Shown: positions 45,814 to 57,320 of the stretch, one piece after another
Layout of the letters: every line of letters starts with the position of its first letter
Position numbering within the stretch: the stretch's first letter is position 1
Origin: Erodium maritimum
Lineage: Eukaryota > Streptophyta > Magnoliopsida > Geraniales > Geraniaceae
DNA: 64,000 nucleotides
Direction of reading: 5' to 3'
Assembly (NCBI GenBank): GCA_963921825.1
Contig: OY997589.1
Span: 44,278,638 to 44,342,637, forward strand
The notes under the pieces: generated by a model
What the model was told of the DNA's origin: nothing
Databases searched by the model: none
The model's input: the letters and a program-made list of their open reading frames with translations, nothing else
Translations under genes and position numbers: made by a program

Positions 45814-46275
45814 TCAATATGATAGAACCAGATTAGGATAGTAACTGAGGTTTTTAAGAAGGTGTTCGTATGTCACTAATTGTCCATGCAGATCGGCAAA
45901 GGAGACAGTCTTAAGACGTTGTTGAAGAGCACCAATGATGTCATTATATTCTGCTCCAAGCTTACGGTATATCAAAGCATTGAACTCTACCTCAGAAACT
46001 AGTTGGCCTGCAAGAGTGGGAGAATCGACAATAGTCGTGGCTTCATAAAGGAATTGTGAGACGGACTTGTCGCCTTTGATTATGTTATGCAACTCAATGT
46101 GGAGTTGAGTGCATTGAGCATGAGAGACAGTTCCGTAACCAATATGAATGGCTTTCCAAATAGCGCGAGATAAAGTTAGGCCGATCAGAAGAGTAAAGAC
46201 GGATTCGTGTACGGAAGAGAGCAACCATGAAAACAACAATTGGTCTTTGTTGAACCATATTAGATACTCAGGATT
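45814..46275 (-). pseudogene. Copia gag (UBN2) fragment
   Basis: On the minus strand the frame ends at 45814 and contains NPEYLIWFNKDQLLFSWLLS, then QCTQLHIELHNIIKGDKSVSQ, EVEFNALIYRKLGAEYNDII and ADLHGQLVTYEHLLK. This is the UBN2-type gag of Ty1/copia. There is no zinc knuckle or pol beside it. At the right it runs into the LEA-like exon around 46280, so the open frame to 46359 is a fusion product. Confidence 0.82.
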
Positions 46276-46279
46276 AGGT

Positions 46280-46501
46280 TCAGGTTCGGCGCACGAAGCA
46301 GCGAAAGAACACATCGATGCCTCCAAGGACTCGGCCTCCTCTGCCAAAGACCGCACCATAGAAACCGCGCAACAATCAGGCGCTGCTGCCCAACAAGGTG
46401 CTGAGCAAAGTGCCGGCTTCCTCCAGCAGACCGGAGATCAAGTGAAGAACATGGCTCAAGGAGCTGTGAAGAACACACTTAGTGCGGCTGACAAAAACTG
46501 A
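46280..46501 (+). pseudogene. LEA/KIN-like small stress protein, last exon only
   Basis: The plus-strand frame AHEAAKEHIDASKDSASSAK followed by DRTIETAQQSGAAAQQGAEQ, SAGFLQQTGDQVKNMAQGAV and KNTLSAADKN ends at TGA (46499-46501). The Ala/Gln/Lys-rich composition with repeated SAKD/TAQQ/QVKNMAQGA words is that of the small hydrophilic KIN2/LEA-like family, disordered proteins induced by drought or cold. A possible acceptor (GGTTCAG) lies at 46277-46283. The 5' part is missing: a copia gag piece adjoins on the left. The 3' flank (46502-46700) looks like a normal untranslated region with AATAAA-like and AT-rich words. Confidence 0.6.
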
Positions 46502-46985
46502 TGATCATGTTTCACCCTCTAATTTAAATTGTTTTTTTACAGTGATGATGTCTGATTCATTGTAATTCATCAACAGATTGAATTAAATCCCTTTTACATG
46601 TCATGTCTTTATATAATGATGCAAATGTAATGCAAGAATTGTACAGTTTTGTCCTCCCTTTTTTGCATTATAAATCGAGCAAGCCTAAACAACTGCGTGT
46701 TGTCTGCAATGAAAAGGTTAATTAAGGGTTTGTGTTATTTGTTGGGCATTCAGACAAGCCATAACAAGCTTGAAGAGGGATAATCTATTGAGAACCACTC
46801 TTAACATAGGAACCGTGTGAACCAATCCTAGTCACACACATCTAAGATCCAACATGCACCATGATGCCACATCATCATCCCAATTCTACTCAAATTCACA
46901 CCCCTTTCATCCATTCTCACACAAGCAAGTGCATAATTGTAATAGCATGCTGCTATGTGGACAAGTGTCCATTTTTTTCTTCATC
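46502..46985 (+). other. 3' flank of the LEA-like exon
   Basis: AT-rich presumed 3' untranslated and intergenic sequence. No other feature recognised. Confidence 0.45.
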
Positions 46986-48181
46986 AATTCACTAATTTAA
47001 TATTTCCCGATTCGTTTGAACTCCGATTAACTTTAAACTTGCGCCAATATTTTTCTTTTTTTAAGGGCTTTAAATCAAGATCAGTCATGAATATATTTTG
47101 AAGCACGAAAATAAAAATTTATATCAAGGTGATAAAAATAATGTTGAGCGTTGATAAATCTTCACTAATAAATTTTTTATATCGGAGTACCAAACTAGTG
47201 CTAAATGTTGATAAAAAAACATGTATTGAGGTGATAAGAAACAAATAATGAGGTGATAAAAACCATGTTCAATTTTGTTAATAAGTGTGATACACTAGAG
47301 TTTAATGTTCATAAAAAAAACTTGTGATGGGGTGATAAAACACACGTAATTCAATGATAAATCTAGTGTTTAGTGTTGATAAAACTGGTGTTCATAAAAA
47401 GCACGTGATGAGATGATAAAAATCATATGTTTTGGAGAATGGGGTGATAAAACTAGGGTAAAGTGCTGATAAACCTAGAGCAAAGTGTTGATAAAAATTA
47501 CCCAGATATAATTTCTTTTAAAACCAGCCCCGAAATAATTTTTTTTCGTGCTTCAAAAAAACATGTGATGGGGGGTGATAAAACACACGTAATTTGAATG
47601 ATAAACCTAGTGTTTAGTGTTGATAAAACTAGTTTTCATAAAAAGCACGCGATGAGGTGATAAAATCATGATCAGTTTTGGAAAATGAGGTGATAAAACC
47701 AGTGTAAAGTGGTGATAAACTCAGAGCAAAGTGTTGATAAAAATTACCCAGATATAATTTTTTTAAAAACCAGCCCCGAAATATATTTTTTCGTGCTTCA
47801 AAAAAAACATGTGATGGGGGTGATAAAACACACGTAATTGAATGATAAACCTAATGTTTAGTGTTGATAAAACTAATGTTCATAAAAAGCACACGATGAG
47901 GTGATAAAATCATGATCAGTTTTGGAAAATGAGGTGATAAAACCAGTGTAAAGTGTTGATAGATCCAGTGTAAAAGTGTTGATAAATCCAGAGCAAAGTG
48001 TTGATAAAAATTACCCAGATTTTTTTTAAAAAAATCAACCCCGAAATAATTTTTTTTTCGTGCTTCAAAATATATTCATGACTGATCTTGATTGAAAGCC
48101 CTTAAAAAAACAAAACTAATGGCGCAAGTTTGAAGCCAATCGGAGTTCAAACGGAACGGGAAAAGTTAAATTAGTGAATTT
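46986..48181. mobile_element. Foldback-like element with internal tandem repeats
   Basis: Inverted terminal repeats of about 135 bp: left 46986-47125 (AATTCACTAATTTAATATTT..., with AACTCCGATT, GCGCCAAT and GATCAGTCATGAATATATTT) and right 48050-48181 as its inverse at about 90% by eye. Between them lies an array of about three 241-247 bp units (starts near 47321, 47562, 47809), each rich in GTGATAAAA words and ending AAAATTACCCAGAT. No coding frame. Flanking direct repeats were not found. The class (foldback or Mutator) is not settled. Confidence 0.65.
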
Positions 48182-48827
48182 GTTAAAAAAAAAGTAATAT
48201 GATAGTTTTACTAAAAAGCTCTTACCACTTACTAAAAAGTACTGTTTTTTTTTCCAGTCAACTACTCAATTGCATCTCATCCATTCATTCTTAAAATGGA
48301 TGACTTAGATTGGTATTTGCGATTCCTACGTTAAAACATGGTTCTCACCAGATTTCTCCTCCAAGCTTGAATATATCTAACGAGGATGTCTATTGGAAAA
48401 TATTCACAAAACCTCTGCTCTGCCTCTATATACCATAAGTTTTGTTCGTTTGTTATGAATCATTTTAACAATATTATTGCCTCTTTTATTTTGTGTCTAA
48501 GTGCTTATGTCATAAAGATTTGTAACCAAAATTCTAAAAGTCTCTAGGCGCCTGTCGAACGGTTAGAGTCTTTAGGGTTTAATCGGATTGTTTTTTTTAA
48601 TTTTTAATAGATAAATTACTATATATAAACAAAATATGAATTTTATTATATTAAAAATAGTAAAAAATATTTAAAATATTTACAACAAAAAAACGGGTTA
48701 CATTCATATCCTTATAAGGTAATTTTTTAAAATAAATAACATTAAAATATTTATAAAAAATTAAAATGACAATAATCAATCAAAAATTAATATGATAATA
48801 ATCATAATATCCTTAAAAGATAAAATG
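48182..48827. other. AT-rich intergenic DNA
   Basis: No gene, RNA or repeat recognised apart from homopolymer runs. Confidence 0.5.
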
Positions 48828-48840
48828 AAAGTTTCAACTT

Positions 48841-51112
48841 TTTTTTGAAACGGGTAACTGAGGAAGTGCATTACTGCAAACGAAAAACCATACAATATAG
48901 AGCGTATCGCTCTATGTTTCAGATATTTGTCCGGGCCGACCGTAGCAAGCCCATCGCTCATGGAACCGTAGAAATAGTCTACTTTTGATCGTAGGCACTA
49001 ACTCACGACATCCCCTTACCAACGTCTCAAAGCAACGAGAAATAAACAACATTGTCCAGCAAAAGAAACAAAACAAACAGTTCAACCAAATACCAAAGAA
49101 ACCATAAAGCGTCCAAAGATAATGAGTTGTGATTGTGGTTTTCCCGAGACCTCCCAGCATTGGCAGTCCTGGGTCTATGGGTATAGGCCAGAGATGGACA
49201 CTCGCACCCCTGCCGGGTCTTCTCATTCCTGTAGAGGAGGCCTCACTCCCTCCACCTGTATAGTCTGCTCCTCCTCTTCCTCACCCGGCTTGTGCTCCTG
49301 AGGGATGATGCCTGACAGCTCTAAGGGTTTCTTCATGCTGGTAGATTTAGCGTACAGTTGTCCGCTCCTACTCTTCATCTTGGGCTTCATCGCCTTGGAT
49401 CTGATGGGGCTTTCACCTCCGGACGGGGCCTAAGGTTCTTTCTATTTCCCCGCTGATGAGCCAGGTCACCTGCATACCCATCCGAGCAAAGATCACTCCC
49501 AGCATAAGGGACGTTATCCAGGTTGTCAGACTTTGTTATTCCCAGTTGTCCCCCTAATGCTCTCGGGGATTCTTCTTGCATTGTTAATAATGTCCCTTCC
49601 GAGACATCTTTAGCTATGTTGTCAGACTTCGTTTGAATGCCCTCCCTCTTGTGTATAGCCTAGGGTCTAGTGACCGGTAGTGTTGAAAAATTGTTATTAC
49701 CCCCTAGGATTCTTCTCTAGACCTCCTAATCGGGTTCAGGGAGAGGCCTATCAAAAGGTTATCAACTGCCAAATTCCCAATAGGTCTCAGGGGTTGCCAA
49801 ACCGTCTTGAGCAGACGATCCACATCTAGTTGTCTTGGCACCCTAATGGAGGTATCATAATGGATCTCCTCCCGGCCAATCCCAGGGAGATGGGCCGTAT
49901 ATTCTGGTATTCGATGTGTCAGCCTACCACATCGAAAGCAGAATTCCGGTAGCCTTTCATACTACAGCTCAATCAGTGAGGGCTGGGTATTACCAGGGAA
50001 ACGAAGATGAATACGTCTCCTTAACGGCTGGTTCACATCCAGTCTGACCCTCATCCACAAGAAATGATCTTCCCGTCTTACAAAAGGTATAGGGCTAGGG
50101 ATTTCCTGAGTGCCCATATAGGACGAGATAATATCTCGGACACTAGGGTTCCGGGCATCCCCCGGGACATTCATAGTTTGAACCCCTATCTAAATGTGAC
50201 TGAAAGTGCTGTCGCTGGGCTGCATGCAGAATTGAAGTGGGGTCAACAACATCGGGTACCCTCTGAATCCCCACGGTGACGTATGTTCTCCATTGTTGCT
50301 AGGAACGAGAAGTGAAAACCAATAATGTCTGGCGACAGGTATTCAACCTAAAGACCGTCCACCTTCCACTGTTGTAACATCAAACCACAAATAACATTTT
50401 GGTTGTGGTTTTCCCCCCAGCGACCCGACCTGCTAGCGAAAAGAGGTATCTGTCATTTGTGGCCGCCGGGACAGCTTCGACCGAGACATCCAAAACATCG
50501 TCCTCATCTTCCCAGTCCTTTATCGGTGCAATACGTTCTGGCGGTTTCATGACCTGCCGCGTAGCAGATCTGGCACAAGACGTTGGTCGGTCCGTCGGAT
50601 CTACCTCGTGCGCGGCCGGTTGAGGAGACCTCAGATACAGGTCAGGCAGAGGAGCGGCGAGGTTGGTCGAATGTGGATCTCGATGGCGGGGCTGGTTCTG
50701 GCCAAGCTCGGCATGAGGACGTCGGGGCGCCATCCACGCTGGCGCCTTCCCCTTCTCCATGGATCAGGGCTCGTAGGGGACGACTACACCCAGTGTGTTT
50801 GGGGTGAGAGGGGCTCCGAGATGGCAGGTGCCGGCGAGCGGTCGAGTTGCTACATGTATTGGACGGGTCCCTATGGCTCGGATGAAGGTGATATGCCATC
50901 TGAAGCGGGAAATGAGACGCCGTGGAGGAAGCCTGAGGCGGCCGGGGTCTCCTGGAGTGGCTGGGGAGGAGGCTGGTGGTCAGACGCCATGGAAATGGTA
51001 TCGGAAGTGGTTGAGGCGGCTGGAAATGGAAGAGTGCAACCCTAAGGGTTCATTTGTAACCCTGTGGGTTCTCCGAGAGCGTTTTTTTGTAACGCAACGT
51101 TGAGATTTTTCA
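48841..51112 (-). mobile_element. LINE-derived retroposon lacking ORF2
   Basis: Plus-strand start is a T run (poly-A tail on the minus strand), and a perfect 13-bp duplication AAAGTTTCAACTT flanks it (48828-48840 and 51113-51125). It contains ORF1 pieces (next entry) and a typical LINE 3' end. There is no endonuclease or reverse transcriptase, yet both ends look genuine. It was therefore probably copied as an already deleted LINE RNA by another element's machinery. Length 2272 bp, minus orientation. Confidence 0.8.
49735..50760 (-). pseudogene. LINE ORF1 remnant with CCHC zinc knuckle
   Basis: On the minus strand 50760-50380 gives the start (MEKGKAPAWMAPRRPHAELG) and acidic region (IKDWEDEDDVLDVSVEA, ending YLFSLAGRV). 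50174-49962 gives MNVPGDARNPSVRDIISSYM and WMRVRLDVNQPLRRRIHLRF. After a TAG the zinc knuckle YERLPEFCFRCGRLTHRIPEY follows, in which the last Cys of CX2CX4HX4C is Tyr. This is plant L1 ORF1 (DUF4283 plus zf-CCHC_4). Stops and shifts throughout. Confidence 0.78.
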
Positions 51113-51125
51113 AAAGTTTCAACTT

Positions 51126-51720
51126 AATGTCAACAAACATTAATATCCATCCTTAATAGATGAAAAAAATGTGTCAAATAACAAGTAACGACACTATTAT
51201 AAAAAAAGTGTCTACTCCAACTCTTCTTAATCTCCATATGCTTGAAGTATTTCTTTATTTTCCACCTCAAACTCAATATCAACGTCTTCTAAAGCATCAT
51301 TCGAAAGGAAAAATTACAAAAACATACATCCTAATGACTATTCGTCTCAAAAATTGACTCACTATGAATTTCTTTACCACATACACATCCGGTAAAAGGT
51401 CAATACCCCATATATTGCTTGTTCCCGTTACGAAATTGACTCGCGTCTCATTGACGTCGTCATCTCGGATCGAATCATATTTCAAAAAATGGGTTCTTTG
51501 ATCCGGATTATGGATCTTCCCGAAGACAGAACACTTAAATTCACCTCCAATCAGGGAACGGACGGCGTATCGGCTCATGATTGGGTCGATAACGACTTCT
51601 TCAAGTTGTCGCCGACGTAGTTCTGAATTTGATGCTTTTACGACTGTCGGAGGATTGGAATGGAGCTGAATTTAATGATACGAGATCGTTAACAAGATTT
51701 TTTGTTGCTTCAAATTACAT
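51126..51720 (-). pseudogene. Unrecognised gene fragment, two exon-like pieces
   Basis: A minus-strand frame from about 51690 to 51350 reads TVVKASNSELRRRQLEEVV then MSRYAVRSLIGGEFKCSVFG, KIHNPDQRTHFLKYDSI, VNFVTGTSNIWGIDLLPDVY and VVKKFI, where a GTGAGT donor-like step occurs (51356-51361). About 50 bp further on (51295-51210) another frame reads NDALEDVDIEFEVENKEILQ and AYGD before a stop. Codon texture looks like real protein, but I do not recognise the family. It may be the 3' end of a host gene whose rest is missing or lies beyond the retroposon at 52191. Confidence 0.4.
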
Positions 51721-52174
51721 TTACATTGCTCGATTGTTGCTCGTGTTGTTAGTTCGGTAGAGTTTGCCTGGTAAGCTGAGTTTTGATGTGTTGTTGTTAT
51801 ATAACTATTGATGATGAAGAAGGACAGAGCACTAATGAATCCAAAGGAAGATAGTTTTGTTAAATGATTGATGAACGAGATCATGCATATTTGCCTTCTG
51901 TTAAATAAAGTTTTAACTTTTACTTCTTTTGACAATATTAATGCACTAAAACTTTTCAGATTCACACAAAGAGGTTGCATAACATTATGATTGTAGTCGA
52001 TGGTTAATCAATTTACCTTTGAGGTGAAGTGGGTGGAGTATTGTTACATGTTACTGAGGTTTCGTGATGAATTGGATGGGATACGATGGCAAGAAGTAGA
52101 AAATGATATGATACAGGTAATTTTTTCTTTCTAAGTTGCTAAACAGATTTTGTAACGAAACCTATAATATACGG
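51721..52174. other. Intergenic DNA
   Basis: AT-rich; an open minus-strand stretch (51980-51672) has no recognisable content. No other feature seen. Confidence 0.4.
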
Positions 52175-52190
52175 GGTATTGACCTTCTAT

Positions 52191-53634
52191 TTTTTTTTTT
52201 TTGAGGAGATACGATCATTATATTATAATTGAAAAGTGCTTACAAAAATGAAGTACTGAAATGCTAGAAACTGAAATAGCAATAGAACTGAAAGTAAACA
52301 TGCTCTATAGAGATCAAGGGTAGTCTGGAGGAGAATACTGCAACAGTGTCTTCCGATCACCGATACAACAGCTTCAGACTGATTGGCACGGACCGAGCAG
52401 GTCCAGTGTTGGAGTTGGAGTTTCCGATTGGACATAAATCGACTCTGAGGTATGTTCCAGTGTAATACTGAAGCCCTAGAGCGACGTCCCGGACAGCCCT
52501 GTAACCAGGAGCTGAAATGGCTCAGTTGGACTTTGCATCCTCCCGAGGAACCAGCAGGCGTCGTCCCCCCTCTAATGATAATGAGGGCCCTTAAAAACGT
52601 AAAATTGCTGGTTCCCGATCTGATTGAAGAATGCCGCACCGGTACTTGGTGGAATCGATGCCACCCTACGTCCAGTGAGGCGGTATTACCGGCAGACCCC
52701 CCACTGGACCTCGAAGTCCTCATTGATCGAGGCGAGGGTGCGTTTTGCCCCTCGCCGTTCGTGGTGTCCCTCCATTGGACTCCGCATGCCCCTCTGAGCC
52801 AATGCTCAGGATTAGTGTCAGACCACTGAACGTCCCAACACTACCAGCAGCCAGGTACCTCCCGTCGCTGACTGAGGGCCAGTTCCTTGCGGTACATGTC
52901 CCCCCTGCAGTCAGATGAACAACCTCTGTGGACCGAAACAACGTTCGACAACTCTCGAAGCCTCCACTTTGTCCTCCGTCACTGCTACCGTCGTCGTCTT
53001 GTCCGCCCAGGATCACCCCGGCGTCACCACGACCCACGACGTCTCGATATTCTGCAACGCCGGCCACCATCGATGGCCGACCACCTGAATATTGTATCTC
53101 ACCAACCGTCACCGAGGTCAGCACCATCGTGACAATCCACACCGGAGGTTCCTCGCTTCGCCCTGCTTCGCCGCCATGGCTCGCCGAGATCCCCCCTGCA
53201 TCCACGGATGAACAACCATCACCGGCGGATCCTCGCCACCCCCCGTATCACCGCCATACACCTTCGTCCACGGCGATGATTGGACAAATCGGTTCTCTGC
53301 CTCCGGAGCAAAGTGGCTGCTCGGGATCGCCAAAACAACCCCCACCCACGGATTTCCGCCTCGCCCCGCGTCGCCGCCGCGCTCCTCCTCTTCCACACCT
53401 GTGTGTACCGCCATCCACAACCCTCTGATCTGAACTTGGGAAACACGAACCTCACAGCACCAAGCAACCCATGTCTTGAGTAGCCCCATGGTGAAAATAT
53501 CACCCACATCATCATGGTTGATGATCAAATCACTTCCCAGCAGCGGCGGAGAAAGAGAATCAAGCCGCCGCCGATTCTCGCCCATCTCCCTAGGGTTTTC
53601 TTGTTCCTTTAGGTATTAAGATTTGTGTGGAGAT
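52191..53634 (-). mobile_element. LINE-like non-autonomous retroposon
   Basis: A perfect 16-bp duplication GGTATTGACCTTCTAT (52175-52190 and 53635-53650) flanks a 1444-bp segment that starts, on the plus strand, with a run of 12 T (minus-strand poly-A). On the minus strand the 5' end is CCCTAGGGAGATGGGCGAG, giving a frame from 53585 (MGENRRRLDSLSPPLLGSDL) of 155 codons and a second at 52723-52223. Neither shows a known domain; the composition is like LINE 5' regions. It is GC-rich compared with its surroundings. A truncated or chimeric L1-mobilised copy is the simplest reading. Confidence 0.75.
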
Positions 53635-53654
53635 GGTATTGACCTTCTATTAGG

Positions 53655-54017
53655 TAATGTACACGATAATTATTTTTCTACGACGAATCAGTTTTTGAGA
53701 CAAAAGGTCATTGACAAATATGTTTAGAACACAAACAACGAAGTAGCCCGGATCGAGTCCCACGTCCCGGTTTGGGTTTATGCGGGACGCAGGACGCGAG
53801 TCGTCCCGTTGTGGGAAGGCTTTTTCGCGTCCCGCGTCTCGCAAAAACACGGGACGGGCCGCGGCTCGTGTCCCGCAAAAACCCGAGACGGGCAGCGGCT
53901 CGCGTCCAACGTCCCACTAATCCGGGACGGGCCGAGGCTCGCGTCTGGCGTCCCAGGTCGGTCAGGCAACCAATCACGGCGTGCCACCTGTCGCGGGAAG
54001 GGAAAAACATTTGACCG
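53655..54017. repeat. GC-rich subterminal repeats of a Harbinger element
   Basis: Several 40-50 bp repeats with GGGACGGGC and CGTCCC words (53760-53960). They resemble the CACGAC-rich end of the PIF element at 41535-41660 in kind but not in sequence. Likely the left subterminal region of the element carrying the transposase at 54018. Exact terminus not found. Confidence 0.4.
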
Positions 54018-55500
54018 TTGGAATATAATAGCTACTCTTTTTTCTTTTTCTTTTTTAATCGAAAAATCCTAAATTCTAACCCTATAAATAACCCAACTCC
54101 TTTCTCAAACGACCAACTTTTCTACAAATTTCCCTTCTACATTTCTGACGATGAGGGTCCATCATATGAGGAGTTGGCAGCCCAAATGCGGTTAGTTGAA
54201 CAACGCTTCCAACGAAGGATTGATAGAGGCATACAGAAGGCAATGCCAAAGATCAACGCTCTAAGGGAGAGGACCGACCATGGGGAACCAATGCGACGAG
54301 ACATTCACAGAGGTTGTGTCGAAGCCCACGACCAACTAATGAGGTATTATTTTGCCGATCAGCCCATATATGGGCCCGATATGTTTAGGCGTCGGTTCCG
54401 TATGTGCAAACCACTTTTTCAACGAGTGATGGACAAGGTCAAGGAACACGACAATTACTTCGTTCAGAAAAGGGTCGCTGCCGGACGCTTGAGCTTATCA
54501 ACGAAACAAAAGTGCACCACCACGATACGGATGCTTGCGTATGGGTGCTCGGCCGATTCATTGGACGAAACTCTACCTACACATTGGGGTATGTACCATA
54601 CTTGAACGTTTACGTTATTTTTGCAAGGCCGTCATTGAGGTATTCGAACCTGAGTACGAGCGTACACCCACACCGGCTTACTTGGACCGCTTACTTCGAG
54701 AATGGTACAACCGAGGGTTCCCTAGAATGGCTGGGAGTCTTTATTACATGCAATGGGAGTGGAAGAATTTCCCAACTGCATCGCAAGGTGGCAATGGACG
54801 GGGAAGTCACCACGGGATAAGTACTGTTATGCTTGAAGCTGTAGTGTCCCGTGATTTATGAATTTGACATGCTTTTTTCGGGATGGCTGGCTCGAACAAC
54901 GACATTAACGTACTCAACAACAACCACTTATTCCAGGATGCTTATTACGACCGTGACCTTGCCATGGAATATGAGATCAACGGCCGTTGGTACGACCGAT
55001 CTTATTACTTGGTGTATGGTATTTACCCATCACGGTGACGGTTCATGAAGAGTATTCAGCATCCCTACACGCACAAAGAGAAGTTGTTTTCTAGATGCCA
55101 AGAAGGTGCTTAGAAAGATATTGAAAGGGCTTTTGGAGTACTTCAAGCACGGTGGCATATTATTTCCCGTCCCGCTCGTGTTTGGAGCAAACACACTTTG
55201 GCTGATATCATGCACACTTGTATCATTCTACATAACATGATTGTAGAGGATGAACGCGACCCGTACGAATATGGAGATGACAAGTTGTTGTACGAGCAAC
55301 CTCCAAAAATACCGAATTGGACACCACCGAAACGATGGCACTGAGGATGGCCATTGCAATACCGACAACGATTGGATGCTTGACTCAGTGTCAGAAATCA
55401 TCAAACCCACAAGCAACTACAAAATGACCTTATCAAGCACATATGGGGTCGATTTGGAGCTACTTTCAGTCCCAACAATTAATGAAGACTTCTTTTGATA
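54018..55500 (+). pseudogene. PIF/Harbinger transposase, frameshifted
   Basis: The plus strand reads YISDDEGPSYEELAAQMRLV, then RYYFADQPIYGPDMFRRRFR and LSTKQKCTTTIRMLAYGCSA. A shift near 54575 leads into ERLRYFCKAVIEVFEPEYER and REWYNRGFPRMAGSLYYMQW, where the first catalytic Asp (family SLDC-M-W) is Tyr. Further shifts lead to SNNDINVLNNNHLF (second Asp kept) and KDIERAFGVLQARWHIISRP (Glu kept), ending NMIVEDERDPYEYGDDK. Multiple stops. It is a different, older subfamily than the copy at 40130 and is inactive. Confidence 0.88.
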
Positions 55501-55579
55501 TGCAAAGTCTTTTGTACTTGATGCTCCTATTCAGGGATAAATAAAATTATCAGTTTTAATTTATTTTATTGTATACACG

Positions 55580-56027
55580 GGATCATATGGGACATGGAGC
55601 TGTGTCGTCCCTCGACTGATTCAGGTATTAACCCCGGGGGTGCTCATGCGGGCACTTTGATGCAGGAGACGTCCATAGGGGTGTGGGGCGTCCGATCACA
55701 GGCGGGGAAGAGGCCCCGCCGGGAGGGATGACGCACGTCCCAGACATTGGGGACATGCCTAAGGAGGGGTCCCCGGACGATGCTCTGCCTCCCGCATTCA
55801 CCATTATTGTCGAGGTCCCTCAGGATCATCTCCTGTACCCCGCTCCTTCTCATCGCTTTCACTTGCCCTCGAGGCATCCAAATACCGTCTGTGACGGTTC
55901 TGAAATTAACAGGATCAGTGAACCATTGTTCGTGAATACTGACCTGATGGTCGGGGAGCCTGTTCCCCGATGCATGATTATGTAATCGTTTTAAAGTAAT
56001 AAGAACTGCACCTTTCGCTAAAAAAAA
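55580..56027 (+). repeat. LINE 3'-end fragment
   Basis: A GC-rich segment with short open frames ends TTTCGCTAAAAAAAATTAC (poly-A-like at 56018-56027). No target duplication found. Sequence character resembles the 3' parts of the other LINE copies here. Tentative. Confidence 0.4.
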
Positions 56028-56144
56028 TTACTTTTTCAGACTTATTTCAATTTTATATAATATTTGCGGTTTTCCTAAAGAATGAAATAAAACAGCAAAA
56101 TATCAATTAAGAAACCAGTCAGCATCCACTAACAATCCAAGACT

Positions 56145-57320
56145 CATATCAATTAATTGTCCTGTTATGATGGCTCTGTTAGGGTTTACGCCTCTCTTGG
56201 AGGCTGGACCTAGGGTTTCATCCCCTTCCGCCGTGCCTCAGTCCGACGCAGGCTCTACCTCTCCCGGCTACTGTCCGGTCCCTCTCCGCTGTTCTGGCAC
56301 GCACCCTCACACGTTGGCCCCATCCTTCCTCATCTTAGGGGCCTTCACTGCTCTCCCGATTACGGACATCTCTTCCGGTGGTTGCCGTCTTAGTCGACTC
56401 TGAAGGCGTCTTCATCTCGTGCGATGCCTTCAATCCCTCCATCCATGATCCCTCGTCGGGTGGGGCGGGCATCAAGTTATCATCGGGACCAACCAACTAG
56501 GTCGTCGCTTCCTCCACGTCGAGGATTCTCACGGGGGCGTTTGTGGTCTCCACGCACTGATATCCTCTTCCGGCCTCCACGTCGACTGACCCAAGACCTT
56601 GCTCTGTGTTCCTTCTCTCGGCGCCTGATCCATGACCTTGCTCTGGGTCCTTTCTCTCGGCGTCCACGATGGCTGAATCATGACCTCGCTCTGAGACCGT
56701 TGCCGTATGGGGGAGATGGGCCTCCCACTTGGCCTCCTTCTCCGAGTCCCCAAACCTGGTTTGAGGCTCAGGGCCGTGGACTAGAGTGGTCTCGGGTGTC
56801 GGGTTGGCGGGCAACCGGATTGAATGGCGGAGTTCGAGTGTTGGAGCAACTGGTAGTAGAAGAATGGGGTGACCGACGAGTCGCAGTTCGGGCGAGGGCT
56901 GGGAAACAACCCCGCCGCCACGCATGAGTCGTCAGACAGGCCTCAGGGATAAGAAAGAGTCTCTGAGGGTGCCCTGTTAGCCCTTCTCCACTGCTGATAA
57001 CAAGTTCGGGTTTATCAACGAAGTAGAGCGTCGCCCTCGGGAGACCCAGCGGTATTCAGACCCCCCTTGAGCAGTGATCGTTAGCGGGTTTAGTTTTATT
57101 CTCTTTCAATTTCTCGTTAGTAGATTTTGTTGTTTATTTCATTACTGTTCTAGTTCATTATCTTTGGTTGTCAGTTTTAGGTCGCTTCTATGACATCTCA
57201 ACACAACGTCCAAGACGTTATTGTAGTTACATGGTTATTATGTTTGTCCCGATAGAGCTTATAAGCATGTACTGACTCTTTTAAAGGAATGAAAATCGTG
57301 TTTACTTAAAAAAAAAAAAA
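56145..57320 (+). mobile_element. LINE-like retroposon, plus strand
   Basis: Starts near GGCTCTGTTAGGGTTTACGC and ends in a run of 12 A (57308-57319). An Arg/Pro-rich frame at 56424-56927 has no known domain. The 3' part (57020-57300) is AT-rich with GTTTACTTAAAA just before the tail. Imperfect repeats CAATCCAAGACTCAT (about 56127) and CAATGCATGACTCAC (57320) may be an old target duplication. It lies upstream of the lipase gene. Confidence 0.5.

Noticed and set aside
47310..48060. Regularly spaced repeats considered as a CRISPR-like array
   Set aside because: Units of 241-247 bp repeat in full without unique spacers and lie between inverted ends in a plant genome; it is a tandem repeat in a transposable element.
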